Positions 8,725-18,134 of a stretch of DNA of 64,000 nt are shown in pieces (the stretch's first letter is position 1; each line of letters opens with the position of its first letter). Source of the DNA: Rhodococcus wratislaviensis (GTDB taxonomy: Bacteria > Actinomycetota > Actinomycetes > Mycobacteriales > Mycobacteriaceae). The notes beneath the pieces are model-generated. The model saw only the letters and a program-made list of their open reading frames with translations, was not told the origin of the DNA and did no database searches. The position numbers were made by a program, and so were the translations under genes. The stretch spans positions 62,001-126,000 of the forward strand of contig NZ_UAUI01000002.1 of NCBI RefSeq assembly GCF_900455735.1, in the 5' to 3' direction.

Positions 8725-9021
8725 CTAGGGACTCTTACGGTCGCTGTGCCCGAGGTGGCGGTCGGGCGCCACCCGGTCCCGGACCAGTTGCTTGAGCACG
8801 GTGATGTCGGGGAAGCCGCCCTGCTCCTTGCGGTCCCAGATCAGTTCGTCGTCGACGGTGATGCGGAAGATCCCGCCGGTGCCGGGGACGAGCGCGACCT
8901 CGCCGAGGTCCTGCCCGAACGTGCCGAGCAATTCCTGCGCCATCCACGCTGCGCGCAACAGCCACTGGCACTGGGTGCAGTAGGTGATCGCGACCCGGCC
9001 GTCTGTGCTGCTCGTCGTCAT
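8725..9021 (-). CDS. SelT/SelW/SelH (Rdx) family thioredoxin-like protein
   Basis: 98 residues. The redox motif CTQC (residues 15-18) follows the first strand VAITY, as in selenoprotein W homologues with Cys replacing Sec. GEVALVPGTGGIFRITVDDE and GGFPDITVLKQLVRDRV are characteristic of the bacterial Rdx family. It converges on the WS/DGAT gene with 2 bases between stops. The physiological partner is unknown. Confidence 0.85.
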   Translation of the reverse strand: MTTSSTDGRVAITYCTQCQWLLRAAWMAQELLGTFGQDLGEVALVPGTGGIFRITVDDELIWDRKEQGGFPDITVLKQLVRDRVAPDRHLGHSDRKSP

Positions 9022-9159
9022 CGTGCAAGGTTAGCCGAACGTGCTCCCCCGCTTGCTGTTCGAGTTGCACGGAGGACACCTGTTCGTCATGCGGACGTCA
9101 GCATCGTGAGGCAGACTGTCGATCGCCATGCTGTGCCCCCTCGACGAAAGGAAGCCGCC

Positions 9160-9285
9160 ATGTCCACCGCGCTCGAAGAATCGCGTCGCCACGCCATCGA
9201 GCTGACCAACGAGAAGATCCAGGCCGTCAAGGACTTCTTCACCAACATCTTCCGCCTGGACACCACGCACCGCACCGAGGCCTGA
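9160..9285 (+). CDS. Small 41-residue helical protein, unknown function
   Basis: ATG at 9160 is preceded by a strong site GAAAGGAAG at proper spacing, and the stop is followed at once by a strong hairpin, so this reads as a complete tiny gene. The product is highly charged and predicted mostly helical (ALEESRRHAIELTNEKIQAV then KDFFTNIFRLD). No membrane segment or signal peptide is present. I do not recognise the family. Confidence 0.6.
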   Translation: MSTALEESRRHAIELTNEKIQAVKDFFTNIFRLDTTHRTEA

Positions 9286-9292
9286 ACTCGCG

Positions 9293-9319
9293 GGGAGGCC
9301 TTCGCCGAGAAGGCCTCCC
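9293..9319. terminator. Bidirectional hairpin terminator
   Basis: Perfect 11-bp stem GGGAGGCCTTC / GAAGGCCTCCC with a 5-nt loop, 8 bases after the small gene stop and 5 bases beyond the stop of the convergent hydrolase gene at 9325. It can serve both. Confidence 0.75.
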
Positions 9320-9324
9320 TGTCT

Positions 9325-10098
9325 TCACCGGATCGTCTCGAAGAACTGCACGACCTCCGCGGTGCGGAAGTGGTCTTCCGAGACGTGCGGGCCGCTCACC
9401 TCGACGAATTCGACGGCGTCCGAGCCGCGGCGGAGCATCTCGACCCACGGTCCCGTGACGCCGGCAATGTTCGCCACCTCGTCCTCCCGCGACGCGTACA
9501 CCCGAATCGGCACTCCGACATAGTCTCCCGGCTCGTGCCGGACGGCGTCCCAGCGCTCGGTCTTCGGTTCGAGGTCGTGCCCGTCCGCGGACAAGCGGAA
9601 GGCGTCCCGCACGGTGTCGCGTCCGTGTTCGCCCCGCTCCCACACGGCGCGCAGCGACAACGACGGCGCGATGAACACCGCGCCGTCCCACGCGACCTCG
9701 TGTAGGCGCACGGCGTTGGCGGCGGCGTTACCGCCCATCGATTCGCCGATCAGGAACCGACGTGTCACCGGCCACCGGTGCGACACCCACTCGTCCAGTG
9801 CGACCACGGCGTCCTGCGCCAGCCGGTTTCCCCACTGGTCGCCGTGCAGGTATGGGCTGGCGACCAGGTATCCGGCGTCCAGCAGGCCGTCCCGCAGACC
9901 GGCGCGGTCGTCGATCGACCTCTCGTCCCCCGTCCGCCCGTGCAGGTAGCACGCGAACGCCGACGGCGTCACCCCGCGCGGCACCGCGACCAGCGCACGA
10001 TCGCCGGAACGCGGGACGGTCACCGCGTGCTCGTCGTACGTCGTGAGGTGAGCCGTGCACCGCGTCAGCGGTTCGACGGACCCGGCACGAATTGTCAC
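9325..10098 (-). CDS. Alpha/beta hydrolase
   Basis: 257 residues, no signal peptide. The nucleophile elbow is LIGESMGGNAA (catalytic Ser near residue 140), preceded by YLHGRTGDERS as the probable oxyanion loop. The Asp is probably in RVYASREDEV and the His in SGPHVSEDHF close to the C-terminus. It resembles the prolyl-oligopeptidase/esterase type. It is divergent from the ABC importer operon, whose promoter lies in the 137-base gap. The substrate is unknown. Confidence 0.75.
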   Translation of the reverse strand: MTIRAGSVEPLTRCTAHLTTYDEHAVTVPRSGDRALVAVPRGVTPSAFACYLHGRTGDERSIDDRAGLRDGLLDAGYLVASPYLHGDQWGNRLAQDAVVALDEWVSHRWPVTRRFLIGESMGGNAAANAVRLHEVAWDGAVFIAPSLSLRAVWERGEHGRDTVRDAFRLSADGHDLEPKTERWDAVRHEPGDYVGVPIRVYASREDEVANIAGVTGPWVEMLRRGSDAVEFVEVSGPHVSEDHFRTAEVVQFFETIR

Positions 10099-10174
10099 AC
10101 CGCCACGCTAACAAGCGACGACGCGACGTGCGTGGCGGGAAATTCGTACGCGGCACCGGTTTCGCCGAGTCGAG

Positions 10175-10202
10175 CTGACGCCCGGCGGCACGCTCCTATA
10201 AT
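10175..10202 (+). promoter_or_regulatory. Promoter of the oligopeptide ABC importer operon
   Basis: CTGACG (10175-10180) and a consensus TATAAT (10197-10202) with 16 bases between. Predicted transcript start is about 10209, giving a 27-base leader containing the AGGGGGA ribosome site of the first permease. Confidence 0.6.
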
Positions 10203-10235
10203 TCGTACCCTGAGCCCTAGTTGCGAGGGGGACGG

Positions 10236-11213
10236 ATGGCCGGCTTCCTGCTACGACGAGCGCTCAACTACGTGGTGCTGTTGCTGCTGGCGTCGTTCCT
10301 GACGTTCAGTCTCGCCTCGCTCACGTTCCGTCCGCTCGACAGCCTTGAGCAGCGCAATCCGCGGCCACCGCAATCGGTGATCGACGCGAAGGCCGCCGAA
10401 CTGCATCTGGACGATCCGATCCCGGTGCGGTACGCGAACTGGCTGGGCGGCGTGGTCCACGGCGACTTCGGCACCACCATCACGGGTCAGCCGGTGTCGG
10501 ACGAGCTGGGCCGCCGGATCCTGGTGAGCATGCGGTTGCTGATCCTCGGTTCCGTGATCGGAGCGGTGCTGGGTGTGCTGATCGGCGCCGCCGGTGCGAT
10601 CCGGCAGTACAAGTTCAGTGACTATTTCAGCACCGTCGTGTCGCTGCTGATTCTCAGTGCGCCGGTGTTCCTCGTCGCGACCCTGCTGAAATACGGTGCT
10701 CTCCAAATCAACTCGGCCACCGGCAGCCAGATCTTCCTGTACACCGGCGAATCCTCGGCCAGCACGATCACCGGGTTCTGGCCGCAGTTCGTCGACCGCG
10801 TGCAGCATCTCGTGCTGCCGACCATCGCGCTGGCGCTGGGCAGCATCGCCGGCTACAGCCGGTATCAACGCAACGCGATGCTCGACGTTCTGGGCAGCGA
10901 CTTCATTCGGACCGCGCGGGCGAAGGGGCTGACCCGGCGGGCGGCACTGCTCAAGCACGGGCTCCGGACAGCGCTGATCCCGATGGCGACACTGTTCGCC
11001 TACGGATTCGGGGCGCTGGTCGTCGGCGCCACGTTCACCGAGACGATCTTCGGCTGGCACGGCATCGGCGAGTGGATCGTCATCGGCATCGACAATCAGG
11101 ACACCAACATCGTCGTGGCGATCACGTCGTTCACCGGGCTGATCGTGCTGTTGTCGGGGCTGCTCTCGGACGTGGTGTACGCGGCGCTCGACCCGAGGGT
11201 GCGTGTCGGGTGA
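10236..11213 (+). CDS. ABC transporter permease, OppB/DppB type
   Basis: 325 residues, six predicted membrane helices. The N-terminus MAGFLLRRALNYVVLLLLAS is typical OppB/DppB. The EAA cytoplasmic loop is seen as DFIRTARAKGLTRRAALLKH, followed by LVVGATFTETIFGWHGIGEW. The ATG at 10236 follows GAGGGGGACGG; an in-frame TTG at 10221 is less likely. First gene of a tightly packed four-gene importer operon (overlap of stop and next start at 11210). Transports peptides or similar small solutes. Confidence 0.92.
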   Translation: MAGFLLRRALNYVVLLLLASFLTFSLASLTFRPLDSLEQRNPRPPQSVIDAKAAELHLDDPIPVRYANWLGGVVHGDFGTTITGQPVSDELGRRILVSMRLLILGSVIGAVLGVLIGAAGAIRQYKFSDYFSTVVSLLILSAPVFLVATLLKYGALQINSATGSQIFLYTGESSASTITGFWPQFVDRVQHLVLPTIALALGSIAGYSRYQRNAMLDVLGSDFIRTARAKGLTRRAALLKHGLRTALIPMATLFAYGFGALVVGATFTETIFGWHGIGEWIVIGIDNQDTNIVVAITSFTGLIVLLSGLLSDVVYAALDPRVRVG

Positions 11214-12136
11214 CTGAGATCCAGATCGCGTCCACCGATGCGGCGGTGTCGGCCGTCGGTCGCCGGACCCTGCTGTGGCGGCGCTTTCTCCGGAACAAGC
11301 CCGCCATCGCCGGGGTGTGCGTCCTGGTGCTGCTGTTCGTGGGCAGCTTCGTCGGACCGTACCTGCTCCCCTACGACTATCAGCAACTCGACTACACCGC
11401 GCTGCTGCAGCCGCCCAGCCCCGAACATCCGTTCGGCACCAACCAGATCGGCCAAGACGTTCTCGCGCAGACGCTGCGCGGGCTGCAGAAGTCGCTGATC
11501 ATCGGGATCTGCGTCGCGCTCTTCTCCACCGCGATCGCGGCGCTCGTCGGTGCGCTGGCGGGGTATGTCGGCGGCTGGCCGGATCGGGTGATCATGTGGC
11601 TGGTCGATCTGCTGCTCGTCGTTCCCAGCTTCATCATCATCGCCGTGTTCACCCCGCGGCTGAAGTCCTCGAGTTCGATCGCCCTGCTAATCCTGCTGCT
11701 GGCGGTGTTCGGCTGGATGATCACCGCCCGGATGGTTCGGGGAATGACGCTGAGCCTGCGCGAGCGGGAATTCGTTCAGGCGGCCCGGTACATGGGCGCC
11801 CCCACGCACAAGATCATCACCAGCCACATCGTCCCGAACATCGCGTCGATTCTGATCATCGACGCGACCCTGAACGTCGGTGCCGCGATCCTTGCCGAGA
11901 CCGGGCTCAGCTTCCTCGGGTTCGGCGTCCAGAAGCCGGACATCTCCCTCGGGTCGCTGATTGCCGACGGCACCGAATCCGCCCTCACCTACCCGTGGCT
12001 GTTCCTGTTCGCCGGCGGTCTGCTGGTGATCACCGTGTTGTCGGCGAACCTGGTGGGCGACGGTCTGCGCGACGCGGTGGACCCCAGCTCGACGCGCGCC
12101 CGGTCCGGCAAGAGGAAGAAGAAGGCGAAGCGGTGA
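11210..12136 (+). CDS. ABC transporter permease, OppC/DppC type
   Basis: 308 residues. GTG start overlaps the stop of the OppB-type gene by four bases (GTGA). An N-terminal tail with [20 protein letters not shown] precedes the first helix, as in Opp[20 protein letters not shown] and the EAA loop [21 protein letters not shown] are diagnostic. The C-terminus is very basic. Partner permease of the same importer. Confidence 0.92.
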   Translation: MTEIQIASTDAAVSAVGRRTLLWRRFLRNKPAIAGVCVLVLLFVGSFVGPYLLPYDYQQLDYTALLQPPSPEHPFGTNQIGQDVLAQTLRGLQKSLIIGICVALFSTAIAALVGALAGYVGGWPDRVIMWLVDLLLVVPSFIIIAVFTPRLKSSSSIALLILLLAVFGWMITARMVRGMTLSLREREFVQAARYMGAPTHKIITSHIVPNIASILIIDATLNVGAAILAETGLSFLGFGVQKPDISLGSLIADGTESALTYPWLFLFAGGLLVITVLSANLVGDGLRDAVDPSSTRARSGKRKKKAKR

Positions 12137-13989
12137 CCGGGCAACCGTTGCTCGACATCGCGGACCTGCGGGTCAGCTTTCCCAGCGAGGAAGGCCGCAT
12201 CGAGGCGGTCCGGGGTGTCAGCTACGGCGTCTCCGACGGCGAAGTGCTCGCCATCGTGGGTGAGTCGGGCTCGGGTAAGTCGGTGGCGTCACTCGCCGTG
12301 ATGGGCCTGCTGCCCGAGCATGCGCGCGTCACTGGCTCCATCCGGTTGCAGGGCCGCGAGTTGCTGGGCATGGGAGACCGGGAACTGTCGTCGCTGCGCG
12401 GGAAGACGGTCAGCATGGTGTTCCAGGACCCGCTGTCCGCGTTGACGCCCGTGTACCGGGTCGGTGACCAGATCGCCGAGGCGCTGCTCGCCCACGGTAG
12501 GGCGAGCGGCAAGAAGGACGCCGCGCAGCGCGCCGTCGAGCTCCTCGACCTGGTCGGGATACCCGATCCGGCGGTGCGCGCCAAAGCGTTTCCCCACGAG
12601 TTCTCCGGTGGCATGCGCCAGCGCGTCGTGATCGCCATCGCCATCGCCAACGACCCCGCGCTGATCATCTGCGACGAACCGACCACTGCCCTCGACGTGA
12701 CCGTGCAGGCGCAGATCCTGAACCTGCTGCGCAAGGCCCGCGACCTCACCGGCGCCGGCGTCGTGATGATCACCCACGACATGGGCATCGCCGCGACGCT
12801 GGCCGACCGCGTGGTGGTGATGTACGCGGGCCGCGTGGTGGAGTCGGCGCCGGTGCGCGAACTGTTCGCCGAACCCCGAATGCCCTACACCACAGGGCTA
12901 CTCGTGTCCGTGCCGCGGATGGATGCGCCGATCCGGAGCCGCCTGGTCTCGATCGCCGGTGCCCCGCCCGCGCTGCATTCGCTGCCACCCGGCTGCACGT
13001 TCGCGCCGCGCTGTCCGCTCGCGGTGGACGCCTGCCTGCTCGCCGAGCCGGAACTCGTCTCGACCGGACCCGGTCACCAGGCTGCGTGCATCCGCGTCGA
13101 CGAGACGGACACCCGGGACCTGTTCACGGCGTATCGGCGGGACCAGCCGGCATCCGCCCCCACCGCGAAGATGGCACCCGAACAGCGGGTGGTGCTGCAG
13201 GTGACCGATCTGGTGAAGACGTATCCGATCACCAGCGGTCTGGTCTTCCGCCGCAAGCGGGGCGAGATCCGGGCGGTCGACGGCATCAGCTTCGACATCC
13301 GAGCCGGCCGCACGCTGGCGCTGGTGGGTGAATCCGGTTCGGGCAAATCGACCACGTTGACGCAGATCCTCGACCTGGCCGCGCCGGAATCCGGTTCGAT
13401 CGCGGTGCTGGGCGCCGACGTCGCAGCGCTGAGCCCACCCGAGAAGCGCGCGATCCGGCGCAAGATGGCGGTCGTCTTCCAGGATCCGACGGCGTCGCTG
13501 GATCCCCGGCTGCCGGTGTTCGACGTTCTCGCCGAGCCACTCCGGCTGGACGGTCGCAGGCGTGAGGAGGTCGGCCGCCGGGTACCGGAGTTGCTCGACC
13601 TCGTCGGGTTGCGCCGCGAGCACGCCGATCGCTATCCGGCCGATTTCTCGGGCGGCCAGAAGCAGCGGATCAGCATTGCCCGGGCGCTCGCCCTCGACCC
13701 GGAACTGCTGATCCTGGACGAGCCGGTCTCGTCGCTCGACGTCTCGATCCAGGCCGGGGTGCTCAACCTCCTGCGCGATCTTCAGGAGCAGCGGGGCATG
13801 TCGTACCTGTTCGTCTCCCACGACCTGTCGGTGGTCCGCAACATCGCGCACGACGTCGCGGTGATGTACCGGGGCAGGATCGTCGAGTCGGGGGCCGCGC
13901 AGACGATTTTCGAGGATCCGCAGCACGAGTACACCCGGGCGCTCCTCGAGGCAATTCCCGTTCCGGATCCGACGTATTTGGCACACTGA
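12133..13989 (+). CDS. Oligopeptide ABC transporter ATPase, fused double-domain (OppD-OppF type)
   Basis: 618 residues carrying two complete ATPase domains in one chain. The first has Walker A GESGSGKS (about residue 45), signature FSGGMRQRV and Walker [15 protein letters not shown]; the second has GESGSGKS (about 400), signature [10 protein letters not shown] and [13 protein letters not shown]. Each domain ends in the oligopeptide-type tail; the first has the Cys-rich segment [15 protein letters not shown] expected to bind an iron-sulfur cluster or metal. Separate oppD and oppF genes are fused here. The GTG start overlaps the OppC stop by four bases. Confidence 0.93.
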   Translation: MTGQPLLDIADLRVSFPSEEGRIEAVRGVSYGVSDGEVLAIVGESGSGKSVASLAVMGLLPEHARVTGSIRLQGRELLGMGDRELSSLRGKTVSMVFQDPLSALTPVYRVGDQIAEALLAHGRASGKKDAAQRAVELLDLVGIPDPAVRAKAFPHEFSGGMRQRVVIAIAIANDPALIICDEPTTALDVTVQAQILNLLRKARDLTGAGVVMITHDMGIAATLADRVVVMYAGRVVESAPVRELFAEPRMPYTTGLLVSVPRMDAPIRSRLVSIAGAPPALHSLPPGCTFAPRCPLAVDACLLAEPELVSTGPGHQAACIRVDETDTRDLFTAYRRDQPASAPTAKMAPEQRVVLQVTDLVKTYPITSGLVFRRKRGEIRAVDGISFDIRAGRTLALVGESGSGKSTTLTQILDLAAPESGSIAVLGADVAALSPPEKRAIRRKMAVVFQDPTASLDPRLPVFDVLAEPLRLDGRRREEVGRRVPELLDLVGLRREHADRYPADFSGGQKQRISIARALALDPELLILDEPVSSLDVSIQAGVLNLLRDLQEQRGMSYLFVSHDLSVVRNIAHDVAVMYRGRIVESGAAQTIFEDPQHEYTRALLEAIPVPDPTYLAH

Positions 13990-14018
13990 CGTCTACGAAC
14001 TTCGAGGAAGGGCACCCC

Positions 14019-15704
14019 ATGAGGATTCGTTCGGCACGCACCCGCCTCGCGGTATCGGTCCTAGCCCTCGGACTTGTTCTCGGTGGCTGCGGGGGTTCGG
14101 ACACCGGCGATGTCGAGGCCGGGTCCGGGTCGATCGGCACCACCAACGACATCAATCCGCACGACCCCAGCGAGTTGCGCGACGGCGGAAATCTGCGGTT
14201 GGCGTTGTCGGGTTTCCCCCCGAACTTCAACACGCTGTCCAACGACGGCAACGACACCGAGATCGCCGGCATGCTGAAGCCGATGATGCCCCGCGCGTTC
14301 AGCACCGACGCCTCGGGCGCGCTGTCGGTGAACCACGACTACTTCACCGACGTCGCGCTCACCGGCACCGATCCCCAACAGGTCACGTACACGATCGACC
14401 CGAAGGCGGTGTGGTCCGACGGCACCCCGATCACGTGGGCGGACATCCAGTCCCAGGCTGCGGCGCTCAGCGGGAAGAGCAAGGACTTCCTGATCGCGAA
14501 CACGTCCGGGTTCGAGCGGGTCGACAGGGTCGAGCGCGGCGTCGACGACCGTCAGGCGGTGATCACGTTCGCCGAGCCGTACGCCGAATGGAAGGGCCAG
14601 TTCGCGGGCAATTCGATGCTCTACCCGAAGTCGGTGACCGCGACCCCCGAGGCGTTCAACGAGAGTCTGCGCGACGGGGTCACGCTGACGTCGGGACCGT
14701 TCCGGATCGCGTCGATCGACCGGGCGCAGAACCGAATCACACTGGGCCGCAACCCCGCGTGGTGGGGTAACACGCCGAAACTCGACACCATCACCTACAG
14801 CGTGCTCGACGACTCGGCGCGCATTCCCGCGCTGCAGAACAACGAGATCGACGCGTCCGGACTGGGCACCATCGACGAGGTGAAGACCGCACAGGGATCG
14901 GCAGGAATCGCGATCCGCCGGGCTCCGGGAAACCAGTTCTCGCACATCACGTTCAACGGCGCGGAGGGGTCGATTCTCGCCGACCCTGAGTTGCGGGTGG
15001 CGCTGTCCAAGGGCATCGACCGGCAGGGGATCGCGACCGCGATCCAGAACGGTCTGGTCGACGATCCCCAGCCGCTGAACAACCACGTCTACCTCAACGG
15101 TCAGGAGGGCTACCAGGACAACGGCGCAGCCGTCTCCTACGACCCCGAGGAGGCCGCGAGGCGGCTCGACGAACTCGGCTGGAAACTCAACGGCGAGTTC
15201 CGGGAGAAGGATGGCCGCAGGCTCGAGATCCGCGACGTGATGTACCAGTCGACCACCTGGGTTCAGATCGCGCAGATCCTTCAGCAGAACCTCGCGCAGA
15301 TCGGCGCCAAGCTGAACATCGATACCCGCGGCGGCACCGGGTTCTTCACCGATGTGATTCAGCCCGGCGACTTCGACATCGCCCAATTCTCCTGGGTGGG
15401 TGATCCGTTCCCGCTCAGCGGCCTACCGCAGATCTACGCGTACAACCCCGACGACCTGCAGGGCAATTACGGCCGGATCGGTTCGCCCGAACTGAACGCG
15501 CTGATCGAGCGGACGATCTCGGAACTCGACCCGCAGAAGGCGATCGAACTGGCCAACGAGGTGGACACCGCGGTGTTCGAGGAGGGTTTCTCGCTGCCGC
15601 TGGTGCAGGCGCCGGGCAATGTCGCGGTGCGCGACAACCTGGCGAACTTCGGCGCCGCGGGTCTCGCGTCCTACGACTACACCACGATCGGGTTCCTGAA
15701 CTAG
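14019..15704 (+). CDS. Lipoprotein solute-binding protein of the oligopeptide ABC importer (SBP family 5)
   Basis: 561 residues. The signal peptide ends in the lipobox LGGC, so it is a lipid-anchored periplasmic-side receptor. Family 5 binding-protein features include VTYTIDPKAVWSDGTPITWA near residue 130 and YDPEEAARRLDELGWKLNGE. A GAGGAAGGG ribosome site precedes the ATG. It is the last component of the importer, 29 bases after the ATPase gene. Ligand may be a peptide; not determinable here. Confidence 0.92.
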   Translation: MRIRSARTRLAVSVLALGLVLGGCGGSDTGDVEAGSGSIGTTNDINPHDPSELRDGGNLRLALSGFPPNFNTLSNDGNDTEIAGMLKPMMPRAFSTDASGALSVNHDYFTDVALTGTDPQQVTYTIDPKAVWSDGTPITWADIQSQAAALSGKSKDFLIANTSGFERVDRVERGVDDRQAVITFAEPYAEWKGQFAGNSMLYPKSVTATPEAFNESLRDGVTLTSGPFRIASIDRAQNRITLGRNPAWWGNTPKLDTITYSVLDDSARIPALQNNEIDASGLGTIDEVKTAQGSAGIAIRRAPGNQFSHITFNGAEGSILADPELRVALSKGIDRQGIATAIQNGLVDDPQPLNNHVYLNGQEGYQDNGAAVSYDPEEAARRLDELGWKLNGEFREKDGRRLEIRDVMYQSTTWVQIAQILQQNLAQIGAKLNIDTRGGTGFFTDVIQPGDFDIAQFSWVGDPFPLSGLPQIYAYNPDDLQGNYGRIGSPELNALIERTISELDPQKAIELANEVDTAVFEEGFSLPLVQAPGNVAVRDNLANFGAAGLASYDYTTIGFLN

Positions 15705-15706
15705 CC

Positions 15707-16348
15707 GTGCGCTACCCCGTGGCCGTCGGCGTGTGCGCGCTGGCGGTGTGCGGCGCGTTCGCCGTGGTCGCCGACGCCGATCAGCTCAGTGCACTGGTCG
15801 TGGTCGCGGCGACGGTGTTCGGTGTCACCGGCTACACGTGGTTCGCCGCCACCCGTTCGGGGTCGGAGCCGGGTCGCCCTGCCACGGTGCACCGGGTCCG
15901 CCAGCAGTATCGGCTGACCAGCAGGTCCTGGATCGAGGTTCGTGAGGAATCGGGTTCGGTGTGGATTCCCGTGTTCTTCGATCCCGCCCTGATCACCCTG
16001 CCGACCCCGACCGCGGCGACGGTGCACGAAGCGGGGCGGCGCAGTGTCGTCGTCTGGGAAGGCCGTCGACTGCTCCCCTCCGGGCGAGCCCGTCGGTCGG
16101 AGCCGGCCGGGCGGTTGATCGACAACCCGTCGCGCCCGGATCCGGACGGTCCGGTGCGCGCCCACATGGCCGCACGGCCGGGCCGCCGACTCCTCCTCGA
16201 CGCCCAATTCGCGGTGGCGGCGCCGTTCGCCGGGGCACTGTGGGTGTACGTCGCGGGCGGCGGGGTTCCGGCGTTCGCAGGCGCGACGTGTGTGGCGGCG
16301 TCCGTCGCGATGTGGTTGGCGGCCATCCGAGGCTCCGACCCCAGCTGA
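15707..16348 (+). CDS. Membrane protein of unknown function behind the ABC importer
   Basis: 213 residues from a GTG two bases after the stop of the binding-protein gene, so it is likely cotranscribed. Two N-terminal helices (residues about 4-22 and 28-46), a cytoplasmic-size middle domain of about 115 residues with beta-rich pattern (WIEVREESGSVWIPVFFDPA), and two C-terminal helices (about 165-208). Position and coupling suggest an accessory role in transport, but the family is not recognised. Confidence 0.7.
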   Translation: MRYPVAVGVCALAVCGAFAVVADADQLSALVVVAATVFGVTGYTWFAATRSGSEPGRPATVHRVRQQYRLTSRSWIEVREESGSVWIPVFFDPALITLPTPTAATVHEAGRRSVVVWEGRRLLPSGRARRSEPAGRLIDNPSRPDPDGPVRAHMAARPGRRLLLDAQFAVAAPFAGALWVYVAGGGVPAFAGATCVAASVAMWLAAIRGSDPS

Positions 16349-16352
16349 GGCG

Positions 16353-16721
16353 TTACGACATGGTGACGCCCGCGCTGACGAAGCACGGCAGCAATCCGGC
16401 GACCTCGCTCAGCACGGGGCCGAATCCGACGGCGGCGGGAACCGGGTCGTTGACGAACGCGACACCCCGGAACCCGGTGGTGAGGTTCGTGAACTGCACG
16501 ACGGCGCCGTTCCACTGCGCGAGCGGCGCGGCGGTGGTGTACCGGATCCGGTCGGGCGCGACCCGCTCCGCGTTGAACGTCAGCCAGGCGCCGGGGGCAC
16601 ACATCGACATCGAGCCGGGGATGAAGGGCGCCGCGGAGACGGCCGAGGGCACTGCGAACGACAGTGCGCCGGCGGCGGCGATCACTGCGCCCAGCCGGCC
16701 CACCACTTGTCGAGTAGACAT
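16353..16721 (-). CDS. Small secreted protein with one predicted disulfide
   Basis: 122 residues. Sec signal peptide with hydrophobic core AVIAAAGALSFAVPSAVSA and cleavage before APFIP. The mature part has just two Cys (in SMCAPGAW and LLPCFVS), likely a disulfide bridge. Similar small Cys-pair secreted proteins are frequent in Rhodococcus and Nocardia, without assigned roles. It is convergent with the previous gene (4-base gap). It is on the same strand as the hydrolase operon upstream but separated by 116 bases, so membership in that operon is doubtful. Confidence 0.7.
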   Translation of the reverse strand: MSTRQVVGRLGAVIAAAGALSFAVPSAVSAAPFIPGSMSMCAPGAWLTFNAERVAPDRIRYTTAAPLAQWNGAVVQFTNLTTGFRGVAFVNDPVPAAVGFGPVLSEVAGLLPCFVSAGVTMS

Positions 16722-16837
16722 CGGAATTCCTTTCGGGGCGCGCCAATCCGTCTCCCCGAGTACGGCGGAACCGCGTCACTGAGTGTGAATACCAGGTCAG
16801 AGAATTATATCCCCGCAGGTACCTCCCACCGCCAGGG

Positions 16838-18112
16838 TCAGAAGGCGTCGCCCACATCCAATTCGAGGCGGTCCTCTTCGATCCGGACCACCCGGACGGT
16901 GCGCGAATCGCCCGCCGCCGTAGTCACCTCGAGTCGCCCGTCGTCGCCGGCGGGCACCCACGTGCCTTCGCGTGGTTCGTCGGCATCTCCCCGGCCGATC
17001 GCCCAGTCGACGAACGAGCCGTCCGGCCGGAATTCGATTCCGCCACGCCCCCTCGCGCGCGGGAAGTCGAATCCAGCGGGCCGGTACACGCGGACGCTGT
17101 CGTGGTCCTCCTCGAAGGAATGCCGCCAGCGTCCCGAAGCACTTCGGGCAACCAGCGCGGACGCGGCGGACTCCGTTCCCCCAGGGCGCCCCGTCCACAA
17201 CTGCTTGCGGACGCCGTCGAGGCACGCTCCCATCCGCGCGCCCTGCCCCTTGGTGAACATGACCATCCCGGCGTCGTCCGTGTAGTCCATGTAATCCATG
17301 AACAGGTCGCCGTGGGGGCCGTTGCCGCAACTGATGTGCGGGAATCGCGGCATCCCGACGTTCTGCCCGCCCTGATTGGGTGTGTCGCCGACCTCGTCGG
17401 AGCCCCGGCACCCGGTGCCGTCGTCGCCCCAGATGTGGAACAGATTGAAGTAGTGCCCGATCTCGTGGGTCGCGGTGCGCCCGAGGTTGAACGGGGCCCG
17501 CGCAGTGCCCGTCGTCCCGAACGCGGTGTAGGTGATCACGACGCCGTCGGTGGCAACCGGACCGCCGGGGAACTGTGCATAGCCGAGCAGACCACCGCCG
17601 AGCGCGCAGACCCAGATGTTCAGGTATCTCTGCGTCGGCCACGGATCGGCGCCGCCGGTCTCCGCGGACTTGACGCCGTCGTTCTGGTCGAAGGTGTCGA
17701 CTTCGGTTGCGGTTCGGGTGATTCCGTTCGTCGCCCGTCCGTCCGGGTCCGTGTCGGCGAGGTGGAATTCGATTCCCGCGTCGCCGACCAGATGCTCGAA
17801 CACGGACGGAACGGTGTCCACGTCGTCGTTGGTGGCCCGGAAATCCTTGTTGAGCACCACGATCTGGCTCGCGATCTGGGCGTCGGAAATGTTCTGCGCC
17901 GCAGTCTTCCACACGACGTGGACGACGACCGGAATTCGTGCGACGCCGCGGGCGGCGATCGACTGCAGCGATTCCAGGTCGATGGTCTGGTTCTCGATCT
18001 CCGATCGGGCGATGCGATACGACTCCGACTCGGTCAACAACCGGCGGTGCACGTCCATCGCCCCGCACGTGCGGCGCGTGGGCAGATCGACCTCTGATTC
18101 GTTGGTGCTCAT
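16838..18112 (-). CDS. M43-type (pappalysin-like) zinc metalloprotease, no signal peptide
   Basis: 424 residues. The zinc site HEIGHYFNLFH is at residues 216-226 (HExxHxxGxxH extended form with Phe-Asn in place of usual x-Gly), and a Met-turn candidate lies in DLFMDYMDYTDD. The segment IPVVVHVVWKTA then NISDAQIASQIVVLNKDFRA is the standard M43 N-lobe. The last 100 residues form an added beta-rich domain (YRPAGFDFPRARGRGGIEFR). Unlike most M43 enzymes, which are exported, there is no signal peptide. Last gene of the four-gene hydrolase operon, 22 bases after the trypsin-nuclease gene. Confidence 0.85.
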   Translation of the reverse strand: MSTNESEVDLPTRRTCGAMDVHRRLLTESESYRIARSEIENQTIDLESLQSIAARGVARIPVVVHVVWKTAAQNISDAQIASQIVVLNKDFRATNDDVDTVPSVFEHLVGDAGIEFHLADTDPDGRATNGITRTATEVDTFDQNDGVKSAETGGADPWPTQRYLNIWVCALGGGLLGYAQFPGGPVATDGVVITYTAFGTTGTARAPFNLGRTATHEIGHYFNLFHIWGDDGTGCRGSDEVGDTPNQGGQNVGMPRFPHISCGNGPHGDLFMDYMDYTDDAGMVMFTKGQGARMGACLDGVRKQLWTGRPGGTESAASALVARSASGRWRHSFEEDHDSVRVYRPAGFDFPRARGRGGIEFRPDGSFVDWAIGRGDADEPREGTWVPAGDDGRLEVTTAAGDSRTVRVVRIEEDRLELDVGDAF

Positions 18113-18134
18113 GGCGTCGGGCTCCCTTTCGGTT

